DNA from: Candidatus Sulfuritelmatomonas gaucii
GTDB taxonomy: Bacteria; Acidobacteriota; Terriglobia; Terriglobales; Acidobacteriaceae
Length of the DNA stretch: 64,000 bases
Reading direction: 5' to 3'
Assembly: GCA_900290245.1 (NCBI GenBank)
Contig: OKRB01000120.1
Span: 32,735-96,734 of the forward strand
The translations under genes were made by a program, and so were the position numbers. Under the pieces are notes generated by a model that saw only the letters and a program-made list of their open reading frames with translations, was not told the origin of the DNA and did not search any database. Positions 21,001 to 31,300 of this stretch are shown piece by piece. How positions within the stretch are numbered: the stretch's first letter is position 1; the number at the start of each line of letters is the position of its first letter.

Positions 21001-21988
21001 CAACGCCGCAGCGGCGCTGCAAGCGAATGGCAAGAACTCCACACTCGCTTGCTGGTTCCCGTCGATGGGATGCGGCAACCCTTGGCTGCACTACGGAGCT
21101 GAGAGCGGTTACAACTCGATGCAGGCCAAGCTGGAAAAGAGGTTCGCAAGCGGACTAAGCTATCTGGCAAGCTACACCTGGTCGCATAACCTGGATAACT
21201 CGATCGATCCGCTCGGCGGCGGCGCCAGCTACCGCATGTGGCAAATCATCCCCATCTCGCACGAAATCACCAATGCGAACTATGACGTGCGCCAGCGCTT
21301 CAGCTTCAATGGCTCCTACGCGCTGCCGTTCGGCAAAGGGCGTTCGTTCATGAACAGCGCGCCGCTGTGGCTCGACGAAGTCATTGGTGGCTGGACCAGC
21401 GATCTGACGTTCATCACGCAAACCGGAATCCCCTTCAGTGTGGGCGTAAACGGCATCAGCACTCCGAGCGGACAGGGAGCCACCCGCGCTTTTATCACCG
21501 GCGATCCGTATGCTGGAGGCGGCAGCCCGAACGCTACCAATCCGCAACTCACAAGCTGCCCGTCTCAGGTCAAGAACCGGACACACTGGTACAATCCCTG
21601 CTCCTTTAGCAACCCGCTTAATAGCAACCTGACTGCTAATCTCAGCAATGGCCTTGGCAACTTCCCGAAAGACTCGAGCGGCAACCAGCTTCCGATCAGC
21701 GACGAAGCGACAGCCATCCAGTATCTCGGCCCCAAGTCGAATTTGGTCTATGGTCCCGGCCTGAACCGCTTCAATATTGGCATCTCGAAACAATTCACCA
21801 CGTTCCGCGAGCAGTACCTGCAATTCCGCGCAGAAGCCTTCAACCTGTTCAATCACCCATCGCTGGCCAATCCCAGTAACACAGGGCTGGCGACAACAAC
21901 GGCCGGGCAAATCACTGGACCGGTCAGCCTCCAGTCCAATGTGCCCGACGCCAGGTTCTTCCAGCTTTCGGCCAAGTACGTGTTCTAG
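18059..21988 (+). CDS. TonB-dependent receptor, Oar-like
   Basis: 1309 aa; GSITGVVQDTSGAVIPNAQVTLTDTGTG, YRLDGVDNNVDIVD plug, terminal RFFQLSAKYVF; AAAGGAGG ribosome-binding site upstream. Confidence 0.92.
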   Translation: MFLYSIASYCSVMKTTTGCNQRKRNLRAAWLFRSLTLLAIALLVLVSGRAWSQVDQGSITGVVQDTSGAVIPNAQVTLTDTGTGLAQQTKSNGSGNYTFSPVKIGHYTISATAPNFETTLQENVTLHVADQLNISLTLKPGKVSETVTVNTAPPLLQDQEASVNQEMDTQTINTTPLAERNWVYMAQLSTGVVPSYGTRGGGHGDYEANGQRAEQNDYRLDGVDNNVDIVDYMNGAMYAVSPPPDALAEFKLDTTAYSAQYGHSAGSVLNVALKSGTNSFHGDVWEYNRNTFFNAEQWNANPLLPLPPYHFNQFGGTLGFPIIKNKLFYFGDIQGTRISLGAIAGPYATPTPRMRQGDFSELLDIQNTGGSCPTVLYKPNSNTGTYSCSGGKPTTLTGALQQYGAQVTTSSNGYTYPAGQNVLNPANLDPVAMNILKMYPLPNNNGWNSSNNTSTSSRGTIYNNLLEVLPTWSNIVQWDQRLDWNIAAKDRAYTRYSYSYMYNSLTPPLGTILDGTTGFAGNRQHYMSQNFMLDETHLFTTSLINDFRFGYNWGDYENLHPNNMNCNLAPSLGLTGVPCSGAGYYKNGGLPVINISGIQALGSHGNDPSVELENIYQALDNVTWIKGNHTFKFGVSFQNFRIYFLQPPNPRGTYGYSGTYTAVTSSGGPTGFGVADFLVDQMNNNSITTEPIDNIENWYNSVYGEDTWKLNSKLTVTLGLRYDYNQPTGEMAGGFANWVTLTHGFTVDSTKANQVNGIGAAQYVLPAKWQGNSSVLASNFTSLLAANNATVQYDSNARLSIGQKLNFAPRVSFALQLDPRTVIRAGTGVFYGATFGLGSNPNIGGNYPFMVRSGLGATTCVNGNATNQSGITTYCPSLSPTTAASSVGTGQPGSAQNYPTSGLYQNPNDTLEIGMSNQINGPSGVKGFINSTVINGRDTEIATPYVLNYDLAIQHAFSNNLSATIMYVGNVGRHLPTLVNTNAAAALQANGKNSTLACWFPSMGCGNPWLHYGAESGYNSMQAKLEKRFASGLSYLASYTWSHNLDNSIDPLGGGASYRMWQIIPISHEITNANYDVRQRFSFNGSYALPFGKGRSFMNSAPLWLDEVIGGWTSDLTFITQTGIPFSVGVNGISTPSGQGATRAFITGDPYAGGGSPNATNPQLTSCPSQVKNRTHWYNPCSFSNPLNSNLTANLSNGLGNFPKDSSGNQLPISDEATAIQYLGPKSNLVYGPGLNRFNIGISKQFTTFREQYLQFRAEAFNLFNHPSLANPSNTGLATTTAGQITGPVSLQSNVPDARFFQLSAKYVF

Positions 21989-22024
21989 TCTGACTTCTCT
22001 TGCGCCGGAAAAACAGATGCTATT

Positions 22025-22052
22025 GAGGCCGCCCTGCTTGCGGGGCGGCCTC
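22025..22052. terminator. strong GC-rich hairpin downstream of TBDR 18059..21988
   Basis: Perfect 10-bp stem GAGGCCGCCC / GGGCGGCCTC with 8-nt loop, 36 bp after the stop codon. Confidence 0.7.
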
Positions 22053-22204
22053 ATAGTGAAGAATCGCAATCGCTATCACGAAATGGGATCGTCAGAAGTT
22101 GAGCCGCTCGAAATCACCCAAACGGAAATGTGTACCATTTTGTGTACTACGAATTCGTGTTTTTTCCCCGCCAGTACCCGCCAGCAAGCTCTCCGGGCAA
22201 TGAA

Positions 22205-22229
22205 AAAGCCCGCTGGAATCGCGGGCTTT
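22205..22229. terminator. bidirectional terminator-like hairpin
   Basis: AAAGCCCGC-TGGAATC-GCGGGCTTT, 9-bp perfect stem with flanking A/T runs. Confidence 0.6.
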
Positions 22230-22429
22230 GGCTTCGAATCTCTGGTAGCGCTACCGGGAATCGTTTCTCGCCGGTCCCGGATTTCTCATTATTAGTGGCA
22301 AAATTACGCTCCGTCAAGAGCTTGCGACCGGATGCGCGATTTTCGAAATTCCGGCATTAATGGGATTTCTTCAGGTGGGTTTTCACGAAATGTAGGACAA
22401 AGTAGTACAAATCTTACCTTCGACTAATC

Positions 22430-23090
22430 GGTCTGTGTCCCTCTATAAACAAGGAGCAGGAGCAACAAGAAGACGTGCACATAGGCCTCTTTGCATTCAA
22501 ACGGCAGTGGTGAATATCCGCGAGGTGATGGCCCAGCCGACAGGCCGGAGAAATACCCGGCCAACGCGATGTTTTTCTTCGCGTTGCCTTCGACTCGTGG
22601 TGCGGAGACGGACAGCAACCGCTTAACAGGTGTTCTCCGATGGAGTGGGCTGGATGATTGCCTGGAAGACAACCCGCACAGAGTTGGAGAATCCTGTCGG
22701 CATGTAAGTCATCCGCAGAAATAGCCAAGGGGTTCCATCTTCCACAAGGGCCGGAGACCGGCACAGCGTCACAGTGTGCGAAGCTGCATGCCGCGAGGAG
22801 GGCCGCCGCCCTGTGGTTGGGCCGGACCTTCGGACTCATTGGAATGAGATCGGAAAGTAGAATTTTCGATCGTCAATCATTTCCGACCGAAGACTGCGAT
22901 AAATCAGGGGTCTGAGGTGCTGGATGAACATGCCAAACTCGTACTTCGAGACCGGCTCCGCTGTCTGCCGCGGATCAATGGTCACGGCAATCCGATGAGG
23001 AACTCTCGGCTCTGCTTGCTGGGCTGAGGCTGAACCGGCGCACCCAAGACAAAGCGCCGCGGCGGCGAAGAGTGAAATTCGAAGCTTCAT
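22430..23090 (-). pseudogene. truncated/frameshifted alpha-L-arabinofuranosidase (GH51-like) remnant
   Basis: Intact start 22836..23090: signal peptide + RIAVTIDPRQTAEPVSKYEFGMFIQHLRPLIYRSLRSEMIDDRKFYFPISFQ*, then stop; a GH51-like string PQGGGPPRGMQLR continues in another frame downstream. Confidence 0.6.
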
Positions 23091-23202
23091 TGAGCACCAC
23101 CTGTCTTTCCTTCTGATTCTCACGTTGAGACAAGGCTCTGGCCTCGCCGTTAGTGACATGCCCCTTTTCGGCGGGCATCAGAAACCGTCTCTCGTTTCCC
23201 AA

Positions 23203-23234
23203 TTCACGTACATCAGAATCGAAAAATACGTGAA
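23203..23234. promoter_or_regulatory. inverted repeat TTCACGTA-N16-TACGTGAA in divergent intergenic region
   Basis: Perfect 8-bp dyad between the GH51-like remnant (minus) and the GH31 gene (plus). Confidence 0.4.
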
Positions 23235-23386
23235 ACTATCAGCGCACCACCCTATTCCAGGCGCGTCTACATTCTCACGTCATCCACAAGTTCTTGAAGT
23301 GTTCTCAAATGGTTGGAGAGATAGCGGTATTGCTTCCTGTCAATTCCCTGATTAAGATGGACCGGGCATTGCAATGAGGTTCAGCA

Positions 23387-25615
23387 TTGAGAAAATCCTT
23401 CTCAAGAAGATCGGTAATTGCCGGTGCGGCCACGGCGTCGGCCCATTTGCTCTTTGCCGCTCGTCTCAAAGCTTCGATTTTGAATGAGATTACCGGGTTG
23501 TCGCCGCTTTCCGCCAGTCCCGGCCTTCTCGATCTCACCCTGACCGCGATGAGCGCGGACGCATTGCGCATCGGAATTGCACCGGCAACTGCGTACGCTC
23601 ATGACCACGAACTTGGTCTGGTCGACCGTCCGTGGCCGGCTTCGCTGGAGCGCTCCGGGCCTGTTCGCGCGCGAACAATTCCCTGGGGGCGATACACCAT
23701 CCGCATCAGCGCTGATCCTCTTTCCATCAACGTTCTCGAAAACGGGCGAGTCCGTCAGGCCATCCAGTTCGAAGAAAATAGTACAAATATTCATTTCTCT
23801 CTCGATGGCCCGATCTTCGGAACCGGGACCGGAGCCGACAAAATGGATCGACGGAGCACTAGAGAAGGACTCGTGAACGGCCAGGTGCCTCCCGACTATC
23901 GGACGTTTGGTGCGCGTGTGCAACTCCCGTGGGTGGTCAGTCCCAACGGTTGGGGAATCCTCATTGGCCAGCCCCAGGGCACTTTCGAATTCACGCAGAA
24001 TGAAGGCATCTTCCGAGGCGTTGAAGCCACCTCCACGCGCAATGTATTCCTGCTTTTAGGAAGCAGCACCTCCGATGTTCTCCGCGAGTATGCTCGCCTC
24101 ACCGGCTTTCCACACATGCCGCCCCGCTGGGCCCTGGGATATATGCAATCACACCGCACTCTCGCGAGCCGCGAAGAAGTGCTGGACGTTCTGCGAACGT
24201 TCCGTGAAAAGAAACTGCCCTGCGATGCCGTCATCTATCTCGGCACAGGGTTCTGTCCGTCCGGTTGGAACATTGGTCACGGCTCCTTCACTTTCAACGA
24301 AAATGTCTTCCGCGACCCGCCTCAGATGATTCGGCAGATGCACAACGAGCACTTCCAGGTCGTCTTGCACGTCGTGCCTCCGGGCGACCTCCACGGCAGT
24401 ATTACGGATAACGGTAGTGCCTCGCAGTCACCCGGCGACGCGGTTACCTATTGGCAAAAGCACGCCGCGTTGCAAATGATCGGCGTCGACGGATGGTGGC
24501 CCGACGAAGGAGACAAGTTCTCTGTCTATGTGCGGTTTGACCGCAATCGCATGTACTATGAAGGATCGCGCCAGACCGTACCCGATCGCCGGCCGTTCGC
24601 GCTTCACCGCAATGGCTATATCGGGCTTCAGCGATATGGCTGGCTTTGGTCCGGCGACACTGCCAGCACTTGGCGCACATTGCGCGCGCAGATCATGGTT
24701 GGAATCGCGGCGGGGCTCTCCGGAATCTCCTATTGGGGCACTGACATCGGCGGATTCGCGCCCACGCCCGAACTCACACCTGAACTTTATCTGCGCTGGT
24801 TTCAGTGGGCCGCGTTCTGTCCATGTTTTCGTGGCCACGGGCGCGCCTGGCATCTGCGTCTTCCGTGGGGCTGGAGCACGGGAGATCCCGGACCAAAAGA
24901 GGTTGAAGGCGACTGGGTTGCGTCGTGGCCGCCGGTAATCGACCTCCACCGCAATGATGTGGAAGAGATCTGCCGCAAATACCTCAACCTCCGCTATCAG
25001 CTTTTACCGTATCTCTATTCGACCGTGTCACAAGGCCACGAAACCGGGCTTCCTCTCATCCGTGCCTTGAGCATCGGTTGGCCGCGAGACGACAAAGCAG
25101 TCGCCTCGGACGACGCCTACATGTGGGGCGACCAGTTTCTGGTGGCGCCCGTATATGAAAAGGATGCGAAGGTCCGCAACGTTTATCTTCCGCCGGGAGA
25201 ATGGTGGGACTTCTGGACCAGCGCACGTCTCACCGGCGCGCATACTTTCTCGCGCCCGGTTGACCTTGAAACATTGCCTCTATTCGTCAAAGCTGGCGCA
25301 ATCGTGCCCTTCGACCCCATCAGGCAATTCTCTGGTGAAGCGGTGAGTGAACCTATCACGCTCCGCATCTACCCAGGAGCTGATGGCCGATTCACCTGGT
25401 ACAACGACGACGGTACGAGCTATGCGCACGAACATGGAAAGTTCCTCCGGGTGGAATGTGTCTGGCAGGACTCGGACCGCCGGCTCGCTCTCAAACCCGA
25501 CCCGAAGGGCCTGAACTCTCTTCCCGAGACGATCCGGATCGAGCTCGCAGACAGTAAACAAAGCAAAGTGATAGCGCTTCCACGCAGTGGAATTTCCCTG
25601 ATCCTACCTCGCTAG
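23387..25615 (+). CDS. GH31 family glycoside hydrolase (alpha-xylosidase/alpha-glucosidase type), Tat-like signal
   Basis: 742 aa; RKSFSRRSVIAGAA; catalytic region GVDGWWPDEGDK and GWLWSGDTASTWRTLRAQI, GISYWGTDIGGF. Confidence 0.88.
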   Translation: MRKSFSRRSVIAGAATASAHLLFAARLKASILNEITGLSPLSASPGLLDLTLTAMSADALRIGIAPATAYAHDHELGLVDRPWPASLERSGPVRARTIPWGRYTIRISADPLSINVLENGRVRQAIQFEENSTNIHFSLDGPIFGTGTGADKMDRRSTREGLVNGQVPPDYRTFGARVQLPWVVSPNGWGILIGQPQGTFEFTQNEGIFRGVEATSTRNVFLLLGSSTSDVLREYARLTGFPHMPPRWALGYMQSHRTLASREEVLDVLRTFREKKLPCDAVIYLGTGFCPSGWNIGHGSFTFNENVFRDPPQMIRQMHNEHFQVVLHVVPPGDLHGSITDNGSASQSPGDAVTYWQKHAALQMIGVDGWWPDEGDKFSVYVRFDRNRMYYEGSRQTVPDRRPFALHRNGYIGLQRYGWLWSGDTASTWRTLRAQIMVGIAAGLSGISYWGTDIGGFAPTPELTPELYLRWFQWAAFCPCFRGHGRAWHLRLPWGWSTGDPGPKEVEGDWVASWPPVIDLHRNDVEEICRKYLNLRYQLLPYLYSTVSQGHETGLPLIRALSIGWPRDDKAVASDDAYMWGDQFLVAPVYEKDAKVRNVYLPPGEWWDFWTSARLTGAHTFSRPVDLETLPLFVKAGAIVPFDPIRQFSGEAVSEPITLRIYPGADGRFTWYNDDGTSYAHEHGKFLRVECVWQDSDRRLALKPDPKGLNSLPETIRIELADSKQSKVIALPRSGISLILPR

Positions 25616-25673
25616 TCTTACACTCACGCTGGCACAAAGGACCGGGCATATTGAGTCGATGGATTAGACCACC

Positions 25674-25836
25674 CTTTTTGAGATTGCGTAATACGGCTGG
25701 GTTGAAAGCGTCGCATTGAATCCGGGATAAATCCAGACGGCTTCGCTCGGGCGCTCCAGTGCGAAGCAGTACTCGAGCGGAGGCAGCGAGTTGCTCGCCA
25801 GCGAATCACCTTGGGCGCAAGGAGCGTGTCTTCCGT
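25674..25836 (-). other. short coding-like gene remnant of unknown family
   Basis: Reverse-strand frame GRHAPCAQGDSLASNSLPPLEYCFALERPSEAVWIYPGFNATLSTQPYYAISKRVV* has GC-biased third positions over part of its length but no start codon; bounded by an upstream stop. Confidence 0.25.
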
Positions 25837-26467
25837 TCAGTCGTTAGTCTCTGACATTTTGGTACTAGGCGCCGGCGTATTGGCGCTGTGCATGCAGGCC
25901 AAGGCCAACGATTCGATGTTTCCTGCTCTACCGGCCGCCGCAAACAGCGTTGGATGGCAAGGTAATTACTTCGTCGTGAATGGAAAGCCAACCATTCTGT
26001 GGTCTAGCTCCATTCACTACGCGCGCATTCCACGGGAACAGTGGCGCGAACGCTTGGTAGAAGCCAGGCGTGCCGGCATAAACACGATTCAAAGCTATGT
26101 TTTTTGGAACGCGCATGAACCTCAAAGCGGTGTCTTTGATTTCAACGATAATCTCGATCTCGATGCATGGTTGTCGACTATCGAAGAGGTTGGCCTCTAT
26201 TCAGGAATACGCATGGGTCCGTATTGCGGATCGGAGTGGCTGCATGGAGGCACCCCGCAATGGATCGCCGATCAGCCTGGAATGCAGATTCGCAAGATGT
26301 ACACGCCGTACATTTCCGAAGTAGATGTGGAGTGCGCGAAAATTCTCCCAATTCTTGCCAAACATCAGATTCACAAGGGCGGCAGCCTGCTGTTCGTGCA
26401 GCTCGAAAACGAATTTCCCGGTTTCCCAAAAGTGGCAGGAGGAACCGACGACCCGAGCGACGGGTAG
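25811..26467 (+). pseudogene. GH35 beta-galactosidase, C-terminally truncated
   Basis: NYFVVNGKPTILWSSSIHYARIPREQWRERLVEARRAGINTIQSYVFWNAHEP...LLFVQLENEFPGFPKVAGGTDDPSDG*: GH35 N-terminal half including the ENE motif; stops at 218 aa where homologues normally continue. Confidence 0.75.
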
Positions 26468-26646
26468 CTGCGGGGCAATGATCTTCGACAACGAACACCG
26501 CATGGTCAACGTTCCTGGGGACGAAGTGCGAAAGATCATCCTGAGCTGATCAACCGCTCGACCACTTCTCCGCGGCCTGCCGGCCATCTGCGACTGTCCG
26601 TCGAATCGATGCGATTAATTTCATGCAGGCGCTGCAACCTGCCGCT

Positions 26647-28239
26647 TCAATCACAACTGAAGTTTTGCGCGTCGTTCGTATCTCCATGCCCCGAGTATTG
26701 GGCGTGTTTTGGATAGGCGCACAAGGGCCGGCTTCGGCCAGGAAAAGCCTTCCCCGTAGCAATCACGGATTCAGGCGCGATCCCTTTCTCGACCCAGTTC
26801 ACGACTGCGCCAAGCATGTCGAATTGGTCGAGCGCAGGCCCTCCTCCACAGTGGCGCATCCCCGGCACAAGGAACATTTCACTCCACTCAGCGACCTTGT
26901 CTGCACCTCCGTTCGTTGCCGCAAGGGATCGAAAGTACTCGAGCGTGTCCAATGCCGAGAACCAGGGATCGCTGTCTCCATGGAAAAAGATGATCTTGCC
27001 GCCATTCTCAGAAAACGTCGACAGATTGGTCGATGCCGGCTCAACCAGCGGATCGGAGGCATGCAGAGCTTCTTTGTCGACATCGATCTCGGTCGCGGTC
27101 GGATACGGACCAAAGAGGCCGTTAGCGCCAAGAGCGAGAAGCCCTGGATTCGAACCGGTCTCGGCGATACCTGTGTCATAAAGGAATCCTGGGTACACTT
27201 GCATGCCGTGCGAGTTTTGGGGTCCGGCAAAAGCCTTTTTTATGGCCGCAATCTTCTCTGGCGCAATGCAGCCTTCGCTCTGGCCGTTCTTGCAGACCAG
27301 CACCGCCGGATCGAAGTCGCAGCCCATCGGATCGGAAATCATCCCGTCAGCCACTCCGTCCTTTGCGTCGCAGCGATTCACCAAAGCATCCATAAACAGC
27401 TTGCGATCCCCGTCGGTGAGGAACTTATTAAGCTGCGGCTTTCCCGACGCGTCTTTAGGCGCAGCTTGGTTGTACGCCACCGGAACCCATTTGCCGATGG
27501 CAAGATTCGAGAGACCGGTGCGCATCGCCGGATCACCGGAGACGATGCCATTAAAAACCGTCGGATAGCGCTGTGAGAGAATCATGCCTTCGCGCCCGCC
27601 TGTCGAACAGCCAACAAAATAGGAGTGCGCCGCAGCCTTTGCGTAGTACTGCGCGATGATCTTCTTTGCTACTCCTGCCACTTCCGCGTTGGCCTGGTAC
27701 GCAAAATCGAGATAGGCCTGCTGATCGCGCATGAAGGAGAAATCGAAGCCGCCGTTCCTGGCTTTGTGCCCCGTATCTGTGCTCGCCACAACAAATCCAC
27801 GCGTCAAGGCTGGCTTGTCGCCCGCGAACGATGCTCCCACCGGGTAGGCCACTATGCCATTGCCACCCCCGCCTCCTTGCATCATGAAGTCGCCGTTCCA
27901 AACTGCCGCTTCGGGTAGTGCCAATGCGAAATCTATGCCGAACTCTTCGCCACCTGCGCCTTTGCGCCGGTTGATTACACCATCCACAAGGCAGTGCGCA
28001 GGCAATGGGCCAATGCTTGGAGCACCGGGATACCCGGGCGGAAGAATTGTGCCCGCCGGGATTATGGCCGTCTTTGTGATCTCGAAGCCATCAATTCTCA
28101 GGCGGGCCAGATCCGCACACGAATCTGCCGATCGTGCTCGAACAGCACCAGAAGCACACGCGGCAGCCATGAGCAGAAGCAAGAGCCTGACGCGAATCAA
28201 GAGGGCCTTCTTTCTCAGGGCAGGCGGTTGATACACCAT
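26647..28239 (-). CDS. tannase/feruloyl esterase family protein
   Basis: ORF 26647..28347; SYFVGCSTGGREGMILSQRYPTVFNGIVSGDPA, YPGFLYDTGIAE, FHGDSDPWFSALDTLEYFRSLA, MRHCGGGPALDQFDML; likely start MVYQPPALRKKALLIRVRLLLLLMAAACASG. Confidence 0.88.
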   Translation of the reverse strand: MVYQPPALRKKALLIRVRLLLLLMAAACASGAVRARSADSCADLARLRIDGFEITKTAIIPAGTILPPGYPGAPSIGPLPAHCLVDGVINRRKGAGGEEFGIDFALALPEAAVWNGDFMMQGGGGGNGIVAYPVGASFAGDKPALTRGFVVASTDTGHKARNGGFDFSFMRDQQAYLDFAYQANAEVAGVAKKIIAQYYAKAAAHSYFVGCSTGGREGMILSQRYPTVFNGIVSGDPAMRTGLSNLAIGKWVPVAYNQAAPKDASGKPQLNKFLTDGDRKLFMDALVNRCDAKDGVADGMISDPMGCDFDPAVLVCKNGQSEGCIAPEKIAAIKKAFAGPQNSHGMQVYPGFLYDTGIAETGSNPGLLALGANGLFGPYPTATEIDVDKEALHASDPLVEPASTNLSTFSENGGKIIFFHGDSDPWFSALDTLEYFRSLAATNGGADKVAEWSEMFLVPGMRHCGGGPALDQFDMLGAVVNWVEKGIAPESVIATGKAFPGRSRPLCAYPKHAQYSGHGDTNDAQNFSCD

Positions 28240-28365
28240 ACCGCAAAACAGCGCGCCGGAGATCGAGGCTGGCCGAGAGGTTAAAGCCTCCCGGACCAGC
28301 AAGGATCTCCGGCAAGGAGAAATCACGTTCAATTCATCAATCGACAACTTTACTGCTGCTGCGAA

Positions 28366-31300
28366 CTAGAACTGGTACTTCGCCGCAAGTTGCAACTGGC
28401 GCATGGCGGCCGTGCCACCGATGCGGCCAAAAGTAGAGGAATTGTAGGTCAAAGTCGGAAGGCTCCAGTTCGGGTGATTGAGAGCGTTGAACGCCTCAAA
28501 GCGGATCGCCAATTGGTGCTTCTCGTTATATGGCATGTTGAACACCTTATGCAGAGATGCATCGAGGTTGGTAAATCCCGGGCCAACGATGGTACCGCGG
28601 GACAGCGTCCCGAAGTAGCCTGCAGCCGCCGGTGTATAGGCGGCCTTGTTGAGCCAAGTATTGAGCGATCTGGAACTGCCGGTAAAGTACGGGCTCGTCC
28701 CGGTTGGATTGGGCCGGTCGAAGTTCCCGCCTGCAGCCGCGATAGACGCGTTGTCGTATCCGAGTATGACAGTCCCGGCCTGGCCGGTCTGGTGGGTGAA
28801 GATGCCACCGATCTGCCAGCCGCCAATTACCGCATCCAGCCCTTTGTTATTCACCGGCAACAGCTTGCCGGGGCCGATGGGCAATTCGTAAAGTGCCGAG
28901 CCGACGAAACGGTTGCGAATATTGAACGCGGAAGGGCCGTACTCGCACGGGATACACCGGTTGTTCTGCGGGAATAACTCGTCGTTGCCCTGGCTACGAA
29001 TTCCGCTGGTGTCGTCGAGAGATTTGCCGCGGGTGTACGAGGCGTTCACGTTCAAGCCTTTGCTGAAGCGCCGAGTGGCCTTCACGCTGAACGCGTGGTA
29101 GTTGCCGCTGCCCCAGTCTTGCACATATTGGATCCCGCCCATGTTCGCGAACGGGGTCCGCGAAGCGACGGAAGTAGCGGTGCCGCCATTTGTGTATCCG
29201 TATGGATTCGCCACGTTCGCATTGATGAATCCATAGAGATGTTTGCTCTCTGCGCCCTGGTATCCGAACTCGAACGACCAGTCTTGACCGACTTGCTTCT
29301 GGACATTCAAGAGGAACTGCTCGCTATACGTGGTCTTGTGCTCGAGAGCATCCACGAAAGCGGTGGTGGAGGCAGGCAGATTGACGGTTGTACCACCGCT
29401 GCCGCCCGGCGCCGCGTTGGCCCAGGTCAGGTTGGAATTTCCGTAGATGTTCGTGGTCGAGTCTGTATTTGTGTACGTGACGCGCCCAGCGATGTTGCGC
29501 GCCATGTCAAAGTACGCGTTGCCGATATCCTGGCTGTAGAAGATGCCATAGCCAGCGCGAACCACGAGGGTTGGTTTCAGCGAGTAGGAGAGGGCCAGGC
29601 GCGGTGCGAAATTCAGGTAATGGGTATCGAGGAGCGGGCCATTGGGCAAGGTCCCATTGCTGCAGACCGGCGGCGATCCAAGACCTGAGGAAGAGGCCGT
29701 CCAATTGATGGCAAGGCCCTGATACACATTGGCAGGTGTACAGCTGCCCTGGCGGACGTAGAAGGGCCATTGGCTCTGCGGGTATGTCGAGGATGTATCG
29801 GTGATCTTCGGCATGACCGGAAGGTCCACAGTGAAATTATTGCCGAAGGTATCGTTCCACGGAGGCGTCAGCTCGTACCTGAGACCCGCTGAAATCGTCA
29901 GATTAGGCAGGATCTTGTAGGTGTCGTCGGCGTAGTAAGCTTGCACGTTACGCACGTAATTCGCATATGCCACGGCCACCGCAACCACTGACTGATAAAG
30001 ATCGCCGAGCAGGAAGTCAGCGAACGCGTCGCCCCCAGAGAGCGTGGCGCTTCCGACTGTGCCCGATTGCAGGGCGGTAGCAAGGGGCTTGGCGAAGAAC
30101 TGCCCACGCGAGAACTGATTGCCCAACTGGTTGAAGGTCTGCCGGTTGTACTCAAAACCGAAGCGGAACGAATGCTTGCCCTTCACCCAGGAAAGGTTAT
30201 CGACAATCTCCCAGGTTGGATCGGTTACAACGTAGGGGCCATCGCCGCCGATATCCCCAATTTCCTGCCAGATGGACGGTGTTGTGCCTGTCGGTCCCGT
30301 GCTGAAGCTCACATCGGGGATACCCCACGTGGAGGGGAGGCCGCCTTTGAGGTTCGGGATCGCGACGGCATCAACCACGTCGTTTGTGTATGCCGATAAC
30401 AAGCCGAGGGAGTTGAAGAAGTGGCTATAGCCAAAGCGTGCTTCGTTCACGATGTGGGGCGTAAAGGTCCACGTGTTTGAGCCCATGTACTGGTAGTACT
30501 GGGTAAAGATCTTGCTGCCCGCTCCCATGAATCCAGTCGATAGGATGTCTTCGTTCCCCGAGCTGTAGCGGAAGGCGTACTGCGACCTTTGCGACTGGAT
30601 GAAATCTCCGCGGACGGTCAAGCCCTGGCGATCCTGTGGTCCCGTGGTGGGGTACGCGTAGTTCGCGACCTGTTTTCCGCCTGAGTAGAACGGTGTCGTG
30701 CTTGACCCCAGGTATTTCTCCAACGCCGTGGACGGCGCCGCGATTCGGCTGGAGCATATGACATTCAGATGGCCATTGCAGGAGATCTGCGTCTTTCCAA
30801 AGCCGTTGACGTCTCCCGTCGCCGGATCGTAGATGGTCACCGGAGCCCCGGATGCGATGGTGAAGCTCGAGAAATCGCCGCCTGCTATGGCTGGGGAGGG
30901 CACAGTTGCAGAGCCCTGACCAACGGTGCGGATCTTCCTCCACTCGTCGTCGACCATGAAGAAGAATTTGTCTCTGCCGTTGTAAATTTTGGGAATCCTG
31001 ATGGCTCCGTCAAGCTCGAATCCATAGTCGTTCCACTTGTAGGGGTATACCTTCGCAGGAGCGGCGTTGTAGGGGAACCAGTAGGGATTTGCGTCCGCAG
31101 TGTTGTTGCGGATGAAATCGTACATGCTGCCGTGGTAGGTGTTGGTGCCGCTCTTGCTGAGCACGTTCACCTGTGATGCCTCGTGGCCGAACTCAGCCGG
31201 ATAGACGCCCGTCTGGACCTTGAACTCCTGGATGCCGTCCAGTGAGGGCAGGCCGACATACGTGACGAAGTCAGGATCGGTATTGTTCAAGCCGTCGAGG

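Noticed and set aside
22230-22300. tRNA gene suggested by 'ggtagcgctaccgggaatcg'
   Set aside because: No complete cloverleaf: T-loop consensus and anticodon arm could not be formed on either strand.
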